Assembly (NCBI GenBank): GCA_017625935.1
Contig: JAGALA010000003.1
Location: 1-56,025, forward strand
Length of the DNA stretch: 56,025 nucleotides
Reading direction: 5' to 3'
Origin: Clostridia bacterium
GTDB lineage: Bacteria > Bacillota > Clostridia > Oscillospirales > CAG-272
Part shown: positions 7,339 to 15,379 of the stretch, one piece after another
Position numbering within the stretch: the stretch's first letter is position 1
Layout of the letters: each line of letters opens with the position of its first letter
The notes under the pieces: generated by a model
The model's database searches: none
The model's input: only the letters and a program-made list of their open reading frames with translations
What the model was told of the DNA's origin: nothing
Position numbers and translations under genes: made by a program

Positions 7339-8700
7339 TTATGCTTTTAGGGCGATATCTGCTTTTTCGTACTGCCATGTGTCGGCTTTTACGTTAAGCT
7401 CTAAGGTATCTGCGCCGTGGGGTGGATAGATTGTTGAGGTTAGGGCTCTGCCGCCCTCGAAAATCTCCACGGAAAATTCATCCATAACGATGGTTAAGGT
7501 GGTTTCCTTGCTGCCCGAATGTATCATACGGCGGATGCCGTTTAGTGAGTCCGCATCCTTTTCAACGCCTTTTATTTCCTCGCCCGATTTTGAACGGTCA
7601 AATACCCATTCGCCATCTTTCAAGGTGAGCTTGGTATAATTTGTACCGTTTGAGCGCAGCTTTAATTCAAGCGCTTCAAGGCTTGTTGCTTTAACGGTGA
7701 TAACACCTGTAACTACGTTGTCACGGAGTGTTCCTGTGCCCTCGGTTTTAACAGCATTTTCGCAGCTGACAACAGGCTCCTGGTACAAAATACCGTTCTT
7801 CAACGTTACCGTTCTCGGCACTGTGAGCATACCCGAAAAGCCGTATTTTTCGGACGGCACGTTTCTGTCCCACATATTTAGCCAGCCCATAATTACGTCC
7901 TTGCCAACAAAGGTTTGCGGTGCGTAAACGTCAAAGCCGTAATCAACTATTCCGCGGCTTTCCTCCTTGAAGGTGCCTGCTTCATAATCGATTTTTCCTA
8001 TACACCAGCGACAGGTATGCACATTCAAGTGAATATTACCCTCGTTTGGCTGGAACTGCTCACAGAACAAAAGATAACCCAATTCCTCGTTATAATCGGG
8101 ACATTCGATCATTGCGCCCGCGCTATCAACGCCAAAGAGGTCGCCGACAAATTCCCATTTGAATAAATCCTTGGATTTATACATAAGGATTCTGCCTCTG
8201 CCGCCCTTGCGCTTTGCGGCAACAATGCACCAAAAGCAATCGTTGTGACGCCAAATTTTCGGGTCGCGGAAGTCCTCGGGTGCGTATCCCTCGGGCAAAA
8301 GCTCCGAGCCGATAACCGTGCCGTGCTTTTTGAAGGTCACGCCGTCGTCGCTCTCTGCCAAGCATTGAATTTGTCTTATGCTCTCGCCGCCTTGATTTTC
8401 AATAAAGCCCGTGTACATAAGCCACAGCTTGCCGCCGTGCACTATTGCACTGCCCGAGAAGCAGCCGTTTTTATCAAATTCATCGCCCGGGATTAGCGCA
8501 ATGGGGAGATATTTCCAGTTGGTTAAATCATCACTAACCACGTGTCCCCAATGCATAGGTCCCCATTTGGTATCATACGGATGATGCTGATAAAATGCGT
8601 GATATTGACCCTTATAATAGATAAGTCCGTTCGGGTCGTTTATCCAGCCCGTCTCTCCCGTTATATGGAAGGCGGGCGATTTAATTTTAGTAATAGCCAT
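7339..8700 (-). CDS. Cytoplasmic GH32 beta-fructofuranosidase / sucrose-6-phosphate hydrolase type
   Basis: 453 residues with no signal peptide, so cytoplasmic. It has the full GH32 set: WINDPNG (19-25, nucleophile Asp22), FRDP (144-147, transition-state Asp) and IECPDY (acid/base Glu199). The five-bladed propeller (1-310) is followed by the usual C-terminal beta-sandwich. Length is typical for SacA/ScrB-type invertases. As the last gene of the fructan locus it would hydrolyse imported sucrose or short fructo-oligosaccharides. Whether the substrate is phosphorylated cannot be told from sequence; import by an ABC system argues for unphosphorylated substrate. RBS AAGGAAA upstream of ATG 8700. 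Confidence 0.9.
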   Translation of the reverse strand: MAITKIKSPAFHITGETGWINDPNGLIYYKGQYHAFYQHHPYDTKWGPMHWGHVVSDDLTNWKYLPIALIPGDEFDKNGCFSGSAIVHGGKLWLMYTGFIENQGGESIRQIQCLAESDDGVTFKKHGTVIGSELLPEGYAPEDFRDPKIWRHNDCFWCIVAAKRKGGRGRILMYKSKDLFKWEFVGDLFGVDSAGAMIECPDYNEELGYLLFCEQFQPNEGNIHLNVHTCRWCIGKIDYEAGTFKEESRGIVDYGFDVYAPQTFVGKDVIMGWLNMWDRNVPSEKYGFSGMLTVPRTVTLKNGILYQEPVVSCENAVKTEGTGTLRDNVVTGVITVKATSLEALELKLRSNGTNYTKLTLKDGEWVFDRSKSGEEIKGVEKDADSLNGIRRMIHSGSKETTLTIVMDEFSVEIFEGGRALTSTIYPPHGADTLELNVKADTWQYEKADIALKA

Positions 8701-8766
8701 ATTTGTTTTTCCTTTTCCCCATTGAGTAACGGGGACAGATGTGTTGTTTGCCTGATTTGAAATGCT

Positions 8767-11700
8767 TTATTGAATTGCAGGAATATAGCCCTCGGGTGCG
8801 GACTCAAGGTTTACCTTAAAGTCGTCAAGCACGAGACAGCCATAGTCGCCTGTGGAATTATCAACGGCTCTGAAGAAGCACTCAACCTCAGTATCTGTGT
8901 ACTGATAATAGTAAGCGTTCATTCTTGTGTTGACCTTGCCCTCGGCATCATTGTAAAATCTTGCAATTACTGTGCCGTCTGCACGGCAAAGCTCGATATA
9001 TACGTCGTGGTTGGAGGCGTTGCCTGCCGCACCGAACTTAAAGGACACAAACGCGCCCTGCTTTAACGTAAAGGTTGAGCTTGTAAGCGTGCCCTTTGTG
9101 TTTTCGCAGTTGATATCACCCGGTTGAGCGAATGTGAAAAGGTACTTACCGTCCTTTGTTTCATCATTCTTTGCGTACCAGCCGGCATCCATTTCTGTTT
9201 CAAGCACCCAACCTAATGTGTTGTGTGTGCCTGCCTCTGTAATGTCCATTGTCCAGCCGTCGATATTGCCTGTTTCAAAGCTACCGTTTTCGATGCTATA
9301 GTTAATGCTTGCTTTGATGTCCTCAGCAGTCAAGCCGCTTGGAAGCTCATCCTTGCTTGCATAGTAGGTCACTACGTTATCAAAGGATACGCAGCCCCAG
9401 TTGTTTACAGCTTGGTCAACAACCTGGATTCTTGCGCTTCTGCCAATGTATGCGCTTAGGTCAGCAACGTAAGTTACAAGAACTGCGTCCTGCATTGCTT
9501 GCTGACGGTATCTTGCCAAGATTTCACCTGTTGTTGAGTCAATCACTTGAACGTAGCAAAGTGAGTTTCCGCCACCGCCGAGCATAAATGAAATGTAGCC
9601 TGTGCCGCCGATTTCAAATACTGAGCTTGTGAGCACACCGCGATTGCCTTCAAGGCCGTTGCCCGCTTGGAAGTCCTCAACGCCGCTGTAAAGGAAGTTG
9701 CCGTCCTTACCGTATGCTACGCCGCTGAAGAACGCGTCAGCATTTGTTACGTGACCGGGAGTGCCGTTGTTCCACCAGCCCTGAACGTCACCCATTTCAA
9801 AGCCGCCGTTAAATACGTCGTAGATTGTACCGCTAATTTCATAGTTAACAGATGTTGCTTCGTTAAAGCCCTCGGGCTCGCTTTCGTAATATGTAACGAA
9901 GCTGTCTACAAAGAACAAGCCGTAGCCGCTGTCTGCGTTGTCGCTAATGCGGAAATAGACCTCTCTGCCGCTGAATTTGGAGAGATCAGCCTTATAGGCG
10001 ATAAGAGTACAGCCGCTCTTTAAGCCGTCGGTTGTTTCCACCCATAAGCCGTTATAGTAGCGTGCGAGGATTTCCTTTGTGTCAGCGTCGATAACGTCAA
10101 CGTAAACGTAGTTGCCGTCCTTAGCCGCGCCGAGCTTAAATGTAACAAAGCCCGAGCCGCCAACGGTAAATTTAGAGCTTGTAAGAGTACCAACCTCGCT
10201 CTCGTACGCGCCTTCGGCATATGCGGAGAACATATATTCACCGTCCATACCGAAGAGGTAGCCCTTGCCGTCGTTTTCCCATTCCTCTACCCAATAGCTT
10301 GAATCGGAGCTGACATTGCCAATGTTGCCAACCTTGTCCCAAGCGTCCAAGCCATTTTCAAAGCCGCCGTTTACAAGTCTATATGCGGTGGTATCCTTGA
10401 TTGCAAGCTTGTAATCATATGTAAGGGTGCTTTGGCTTCCGTTTGCCGTATATGTAACGGTAACGGTTATTACCTCGTTTGTTACCTTATCGGTATAGCT
10501 ACCGAGGGTAAAGGTATAAAGTGAGCCGTCAAGCTCCTCTACCTTATCACCGTATTTTACGGAATAGAAAAGCTCAAGATTATCGGAATTATATATATTT
10601 TCCGAAAGGTCAAGCGTAATGCTTTCCTTATTTGCAAGTGTGTATAAATCGTACTCGCGAAGAACCTCGGGTGCAACTACGATAGGTGTTGCATCGTTGG
10701 TGATTTGAACGGATACGTTAACTGTCATTTTCAGTGTGCTGTCGTAATATACCTCGATAGCCACTGTCGCGTTTGTTGCCTCGGAAACCTCGCCTGCGGT
10801 CAACGTGAATTTGCCGTCCTTAATTTCGCCTATTATTACTGAATCGTTTGCTTTAATAGAGTAAGTAATCTTGCTTAAGCCGTTTTCGTCTACGTAATCG
10901 GATAAAACGATTTCCTTTGAGTCGCCCGAGGTCATAATAAACGATTTGTTTGCGTTTTCAACCTCTTTTATCTCTCTTATTACAAGATTTTGACGCGCCT
11001 TGGTCAGCTCAGCTGCCACAGCATCAACAACCGCTTGGCTTGCTGCCTTATCGCCTGCAATTATCTTTGCCTGAGCGAGCACAAATACGTATGCTTCATA
11101 GGAATCAGCGGTGTAGTCACCCTGCTCCAAAATTTCAAGTGCGATTTCCGCGTTTAATGCGTCCTTGTTTGCCAAAAGGTTTTCCGCCAAAACTGCGTCC
11201 GCGGGAACTGAGTCAGCATCTTGATAATAAGTAACGAGCTCGTCAAAGAACACAACGCCCCAGCCCTCTGATGCGTGGTCGTGAATAACGAATCTAACCT
11301 CTTGACCTGCAAAATCAGCAAGTGAAACCTTATAGGTTACAAGGTTTGCAAGGAATACCGTTTTTCCGATAAGCTCGCGCTGAGCATCAAAATCGGTAAC
11401 GCCCTCGGGTAAATCCGCGAACTTGGTGTTACGGTAAAGTGCCAAAACCTCGCCGTTTTTATTCTCGATTGTGATATATACGCGCTCGTTGCCTGCTCCG
11501 CCGAGCATATAAGTAGCGTATTCGCTATTTACAGTAAAGTAAGGAGATGCAAGAGTGCCTTGGGAAGACTCCATAGCTCCCTCTGCGTAAGCTGAGAAGT
11601 AGTTGCCTACGTTAAATACAGGGAAGCTTTGTACCCAATAGGTTGTTTTGTTGTCAATGCCGCCAAACGGTGCTTCCGAGCCTGTGGTGTTAGTTAAAGT

Positions 11701-12666
11701 CCAGCCGTCAAGACCGTTTTCAAAGCCGCCGTTTGCAATGCTGTACTTGCCTGTGTCCTTTATACCAAGCTTGTAGGTATATTCAAGTGAGCCGGGCACA
11801 CCGTTAACCGTATATGAAACGGTAACGGTAAATTCCTTATAAACGGCAACCTCTGTGTAGCTGTCAAGCGCTACTGTGTAGGTACTGCCGTCAAGGGTGT
11901 CTTCCACATCACCGAATTTTACGGTGTAAGTAAGTGGCAAATTGCCGATGTTATTTATATTTTCGGCTAAATCGATAACGAGCTTTTCCTTGTCCTCGAG
12001 CTTAACCAAGTCATATTCCTTGGAAATTTCCTCGCCAACTAAGGTTGGTGCTACGTCATTTTTGATTTTAACCGTGAATGAAACCGCAAGCTTGGCAGAA
12101 TTATCGTAGTAAACGTTGATTGATACCTTTACCGCTTCCTCGCCGATAACCTCACCCGCGGTTAATGTGAGCTTGCCGTTTGCAACCTCGCTGAGTGCGA
12201 GAATTTCATTGCTTGACAAAGCCTTGTAGGTGATTTTTGTTAAGCCGTTTGTGTTAACATAATCGGATATATTAATTTCCAAGCTTGCGCCCGAAACTAT
12301 ATATATTTCTTTATTTGCATCCTTAACCGCCTCGATAGGTCTTACAGTGAGTGCCAAGCGTGCCTTTTTAAGAGCATTTTCCGCCTTGTCAACGTCAAAC
12401 TGAGTTGCGTCCGCGTCGCTTGATACTGCTCTCGCCTCGTTGAGCCTTTCTACGTATGCGTTGTAGGAGTCAAGGGTGTAGTCGCCCTGCTCTTTTATTT
12501 CCAGGGCAATTTCCGCGTTTAATGCGTCCTTGCTCACAACTGCGCCGTTTGCGGTGCTTCCGCTTGTGTCGCTTCCGCCCGTGTCCTTACAGCCCACAGC
12601 CATAAACGCAACCGAAAGCACGATTAAGATTGCAATTAAGCATTGAAATAATAATGATTTTTTCAT
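8767..12666 (-). CDS. Large lipoprotein with two FIVAR units and four fructan-binding-like (CBM38-like) modules
   Basis: 1299 residues. Lipobox MAVGC, lipid Cys26. FIVAR-like helical units at about 45-110 and near 505-570 (SKDALNAEIALEI..QGDYT and a second copy) are each followed by Ig-like strands and then modules of about 150 residues opening NGGFExGxxxGW and closing 'ADLSxxxGRxxxxxVVDxAxxxWGxxxxDxxxTYY'. Four such modules are visible, the last opening NGSFETGNIDGW and ending in PAIQ-stop. This module type occurs as repeats in levanases and inulin-active enzymes (CBM38-like by my recollection; assignment not tested). No catalytic domain is present, so it is probably a surface fructan-capturing scaffold. 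Its C-terminal three modules are closely duplicated in the neighbouring upstream gene. Confidence 0.75.
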   Translation of the reverse strand: MKKSLLFQCLIAILIVLSVAFMAVGCKDTGGSDTSGSTANGAVVSKDALNAEIALEIKEQGDYTLDSYNAYVERLNEARAVSSDADATQFDVDKAENALKKARLALTVRPIEAVKDANKEIYIVSGASLEINISDYVNTNGLTKITYKALSSNEILALSEVANGKLTLTAGEVIGEEAVKVSINVYYDNSAKLAVSFTVKIKNDVAPTLVGEEISKEYDLVKLEDKEKLVIDLAENINNIGNLPLTYTVKFGDVEDTLDGSTYTVALDSYTEVAVYKEFTVTVSYTVNGVPGSLEYTYKLGIKDTGKYSIANGGFENGLDGWTLTNTTGSEAPFGGIDNKTTYWVQSFPVFNVGNYFSAYAEGAMESSQGTLASPYFTVNSEYATYMLGGAGNERVYITIENKNGEVLALYRNTKFADLPEGVTDFDAQRELIGKTVFLANLVTYKVSLADFAGQEVRFVIHDHASEGWGVVFFDELVTYYQDADSVPADAVLAENLLANKDALNAEIALEILEQGDYTADSYEAYVFVLAQAKIIAGDKAASQAVVDAVAAELTKARQNLVIREIKEVENANKSFIMTSGDSKEIVLSDYVDENGLSKITYSIKANDSVIIGEIKDGKFTLTAGEVSEATNATVAIEVYYDSTLKMTVNVSVQITNDATPIVVAPEVLREYDLYTLANKESITLDLSENIYNSDNLELFYSVKYGDKVEELDGSLYTFTLGSYTDKVTNEVITVTVTYTANGSQSTLTYDYKLAIKDTTAYRLVNGGFENGLDAWDKVGNIGNVSSDSSYWVEEWENDGKGYLFGMDGEYMFSAYAEGAYESEVGTLTSSKFTVGGSGFVTFKLGAAKDGNYVYVDVIDADTKEILARYYNGLWVETTDGLKSGCTLIAYKADLSKFSGREVYFRISDNADSGYGLFFVDSFVTYYESEPEGFNEATSVNYEISGTIYDVFNGGFEMGDVQGWWNNGTPGHVTNADAFFSGVAYGKDGNFLYSGVEDFQAGNGLEGNRGVLTSSVFEIGGTGYISFMLGGGGNSLCYVQVIDSTTGEILARYRQQAMQDAVLVTYVADLSAYIGRSARIQVVDQAVNNWGCVSFDNVVTYYASKDELPSGLTAEDIKASINYSIENGSFETGNIDGWTMDITEAGTHNTLGWVLETEMDAGWYAKNDETKDGKYLFTFAQPGDINCENTKGTLTSSTFTLKQGAFVSFKFGAAGNASNHDVYIELCRADGTVIARFYNDAEGKVNTRMNAYYYQYTDTEVECFFRAVDNSTGDYGCLVLDDFKVNLESAPEGYIPAIQ

Positions 12667-12708
12667 TTTATTCGTACCTTAATTTGTTTTTAGACTCTTT
12701 TATTTCCT

Positions 12709-12742
12709 TCTCCCCCACCGAGCGCGGTGGGGGGGAAGGTGC
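12709..12742. repeat. GC-rich hairpin between the two module proteins
   Basis: CCTTCTCCCCCACCG...CGGTGGGGGGGAAGG forms a long, nearly perfect hairpin in the 103-bp gap between the two duplicated genes. It has no U run in either direction, so it is more like a REP-type repeat or an mRNA-stabilising hairpin than a terminator. It resembles the CCACCGC/GGTCCCCC hairpins at 44510 and 48202. Confidence 0.5.
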
Positions 12743-12769
12743 TTAGTTAACTTATAAATTTACGTTAGA

Positions 12770-15136
12770 TTATTGAATTGCAGGAATGAAGCCCTCTGGT
12801 GCTGATTCAAGGTTTACTCTAAAATCGTCAAGCACGAGACAGCCGTAGTTGCCTGTTGAGTTATCAACAACTCTGAAGAAGCACTCAACCTCAGTACCCA
12901 TGTACTGATAGAAGTAAGCGTTCATTCTTGTGTCAGACTTGCCCTCTGCATCGTTAAAGAATCTTGCGATTACTGTTCCGTCTGCACGGCAAAGCTCGAT
13001 ATATACGTCGTGGTTAATACCGCCGCCTGCTGCACCGAACTTAAATGCAACAAATGTGCCCTGCTTTAATGTAAAGGATGAGCTTGTAAGTGTACCCTTT
13101 GTGTTTTCGCAGTTAACATCGCCGGGTTGAGCGAATGTGAACAAGAACTGACCGTCCTTTGTTTCATCATTCTTTGTGTACCACTCAGCGTCGATTTCTA
13201 CATCTGAAACCCAACCCAATGTATTGTGTGCGCCTGCCTCGGTAATGTCCATTGTCCAGCCGTCAAGACCGTTTTCAAAGCTACCGTTTTCGATGTTATA
13301 GTTAATGCTTGATTTGATGTCCTCAGCAGTCAAGCTGCTTGGGAGATTATCATTGCTTGCATAGTAGGTTACTACGTTATCGAAGGATACGCAGCCCCAG
13401 CCGTTTATTGCTTGGTCAACAACCTGGATTCTTGCGCTTCTGCCAATGTATGCGCTTAAGTCAGCAACGTAAGTTACAAGAACTGCGTCATTCATTGCTT
13501 GCTGATGGTATCTTGCCAAGATTTCGCCTGTTGTTGAATCAATTACTTGAACGTAGCAAAGTGAGTTTCCGCCACCGCCAAGCATAAATGAAATATAGCC
13601 TGTGCCGCCAATTTCAAATACAGAGCTTGAAAGCACACCGCGGTTGCCCTCAAGGCCGTTGCCCGCTTGGAAGTCCTCAACGCCGCTGTAGAGGAACGCG
13701 CCGTCCTTGCCGTATGCTACACCGCTGAAGAATGCGTCAGCATTTGTTACGTGACCTGCTTCGCCAGGGTTCAACCAGCCTTGGAGGCCGCCCATTTCGA
13801 AGCCGCCGTTAAATACGTCGTAGATTGTGCCGCCTACCTCGTAGTCAACAGGAGTTGCGTAGTTGAAGCCGTCAGGCTCGGTTACGTAATATGTGTTAAA
13901 GCTATCGAGGAAGAATAAGCCGTAGTTGCTGTCTGCGTTGTCGCTAATACGGAAGAATACGTCTCTGCCCTTAAATTCGGAGAGGTCTGCCTTATATGCA
14001 ACGAGTGAGCATCCGCTCTTTAAGCCATCTGTTGTATCTGCCCACAAGCCATTGTAGTAGCGAGCGAGAATTTCCTTTGTGTCTGCGTCTATAACGTCAA
14101 CGTAAACGTAGTTGCCGTCCTTAGCCGCGCCAAGCTTGAATGTAACAAAGCCTGAGCCGCCAACTGTGAAGGATGAGCTTGTAAGAGTACCAACTGCACC
14201 CTCGTACGCGCCCTGGGCGTATGCGGAGAACATATATTCTCCATCCTTGCCAAAGAGATAGCCGTTGCCGTCGTTTTCATTTGTCCAGTAGCTTGAATCA
14301 GCACTTACGTTACCGATGTTGCCAACGAGAACCCAGCCGTCAAGACCGTTTTCAAAGCCGCCGTTTTCAAGAATGAATGCGGAGTTATCGATTTCTGCTA
14401 AAACAGGGCTGATAACCTCGGCAGTACCGTTTACTGTAAATGTCAAGCCAACAGGCTTTTCTGTGCCGTTTTCGATAATATTCCAGCCTACAAGCTCGAA
14501 ATTCGGATCGATTTCAGCGTTATACACAGGAGTGATTTCAAGCTCAGCTGAAGGAGCAAATGCGTATTTGCCGCCGTTTAACTTAATGTCTGCATTTTCT
14601 GTAAATACGATTGTAGAATCTGTAACGAGCTTATCTGTATTTTTGTTAAGTGCAATTTGTGCCGCCTTGCCGTATGCAAGGAGTGCATTGTAAAGATCTC
14701 TATACTCTTGAGTCAATGCGTCGTTTGTGTAGAGCATCTTGTAGAGGAACTGTGCAACGCTGTATGTGCGGCCGGATTCAATTTGTGTGTCGCCTACGTA
14801 AGAATTGAACTCAACCTCAACTGCCAAGTCGTATGCTGCGATACCGTCTGTGATTACCCAAGCGGTATTTTCATCTACTGCCTTATAGAAGGTAGCATTT
14901 TTTGTTTCGCCGTTTAATGTGTAGGAAACAACAACGTCTCCGTTTTTGATTTCGTCTTCGGTTGCATCAACCTCAACACGAATGTATACTCTGTCGCTGT
15001 AGGAAACCGAGATTCCGCCGAACTCACCCTTAGTGTCGGCTTCATCTGCCATTGCGGTTACGCATAAAGCAGTGCCAATGAGAAGTGCGATGGTCATTAC
15101 AAAAATGATTAATTTTGTAAAATTGAACTTTTTCAT
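12770..15136 (-). CDS. Secreted protein with three fructan-binding-like modules
   Basis: About 788 residues from the chosen ATG at 15136, which has AAAGGA upstream; the longer frame to 15187 has no ribosome site. Signal peptide MKKFNFTKLIIFVM...VTAMA|DEAD without a lipobox Cys, so it is secreted. An N-terminal domain (about 20-250) contains YSVAQFLYKML and LYNALLAYGKAAQ, of a kind seen in clostridial surface proteins. Three NGGFExGxxGW modules follow (from about 272, 425 and 620), ending in PAIQ-stop. The modules are close copies of modules 2-4 of the downstream 1299-residue lipoprotein. No catalytic residues are recognised. It is likely a soluble or loosely wall-bound fructan-binding protein. 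Confidence 0.75.
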   Translation of the reverse strand: MKKFNFTKLIIFVMTIALLIGTALCVTAMADEADTKGEFGGISVSYSDRVYIRVEVDATEDEIKNGDVVVSYTLNGETKNATFYKAVDENTAWVITDGIAAYDLAVEVEFNSYVGDTQIESGRTYSVAQFLYKMLYTNDALTQEYRDLYNALLAYGKAAQIALNKNTDKLVTDSTIVFTENADIKLNGGKYAFAPSAELEITPVYNAEIDPNFELVGWNIIENGTEKPVGLTFTVNGTAEVISPVLAEIDNSAFILENGGFENGLDGWVLVGNIGNVSADSSYWTNENDGNGYLFGKDGEYMFSAYAQGAYEGAVGTLTSSSFTVGGSGFVTFKLGAAKDGNYVYVDVIDADTKEILARYYNGLWADTTDGLKSGCSLVAYKADLSEFKGRDVFFRISDNADSNYGLFFLDSFNTYYVTEPDGFNYATPVDYEVGGTIYDVFNGGFEMGGLQGWLNPGEAGHVTNADAFFSGVAYGKDGAFLYSGVEDFQAGNGLEGNRGVLSSSVFEIGGTGYISFMLGGGGNSLCYVQVIDSTTGEILARYHQQAMNDAVLVTYVADLSAYIGRSARIQVVDQAINGWGCVSFDNVVTYYASNDNLPSSLTAEDIKSSINYNIENGSFENGLDGWTMDITEAGAHNTLGWVSDVEIDAEWYTKNDETKDGQFLFTFAQPGDVNCENTKGTLTSSSFTLKQGTFVAFKFGAAGGGINHDVYIELCRADGTVIARFFNDAEGKSDTRMNAYFYQYMGTEVECFFRVVDNSTGNYGCLVLDDFRVNLESAPEGFIPAIQ

Positions 15137-15180
15137 TTCTTTTTTTCCTTTCAAAATATTTTTTGTTGCGCGAGATAAAA

Positions 15181-15333
15181 TTACCAATCGATGTCTTTAT
15201 ACGGGTCGTCCACAGGCCCGTTGCCTGAAGCATTGTCCGGCGTTGGCTCATAGTTAGAGGTGGTTAATATATCTTCGCTCTCCACCGTGATATATTTCAT
15301 CTCTGCCGGTATGTAGACTTTAACGTTTAGCAT
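15181..15333 (-). CDS. 50-aa small protein inside the fructan locus
   Basis: ATG 15333 is preceded by a strong ribosome site (AAGGAAAGGAG, seven bases away). The frame runs 50 codons: MLNVKVYIPAEMKYITVESE, then a Pro/Asp/Gly-rich tail ending PYKDIDW. There is no signal peptide, membrane helix or Cys. It lies between two surface-protein genes, 47 bp after one and 44 bp before the next, on the same strand. It is shorter than usual gene-finder limits and could be missed. The function is unknown; the acidic, aromatic-ended tail and fixed position suggest a real product rather than chance (inference). Confidence 0.6.
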   Translation of the reverse strand: MLNVKVYIPAEMKYITVESEDILTTSNYEPTPDNASGNGPVDDPYKDIDW

Positions 15334-15379
15334 ATTTTCTCCTTTCCTTAATTATTCGTGCGTTGGTTTGGTTTATAAA

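Noticed and set aside
12709..12742. GC-rich hairpin as an intrinsic terminator splitting the fructan operon
   Set aside because: No U run on either side; better read as a repeat or stability hairpin, although partial attenuation is possible.
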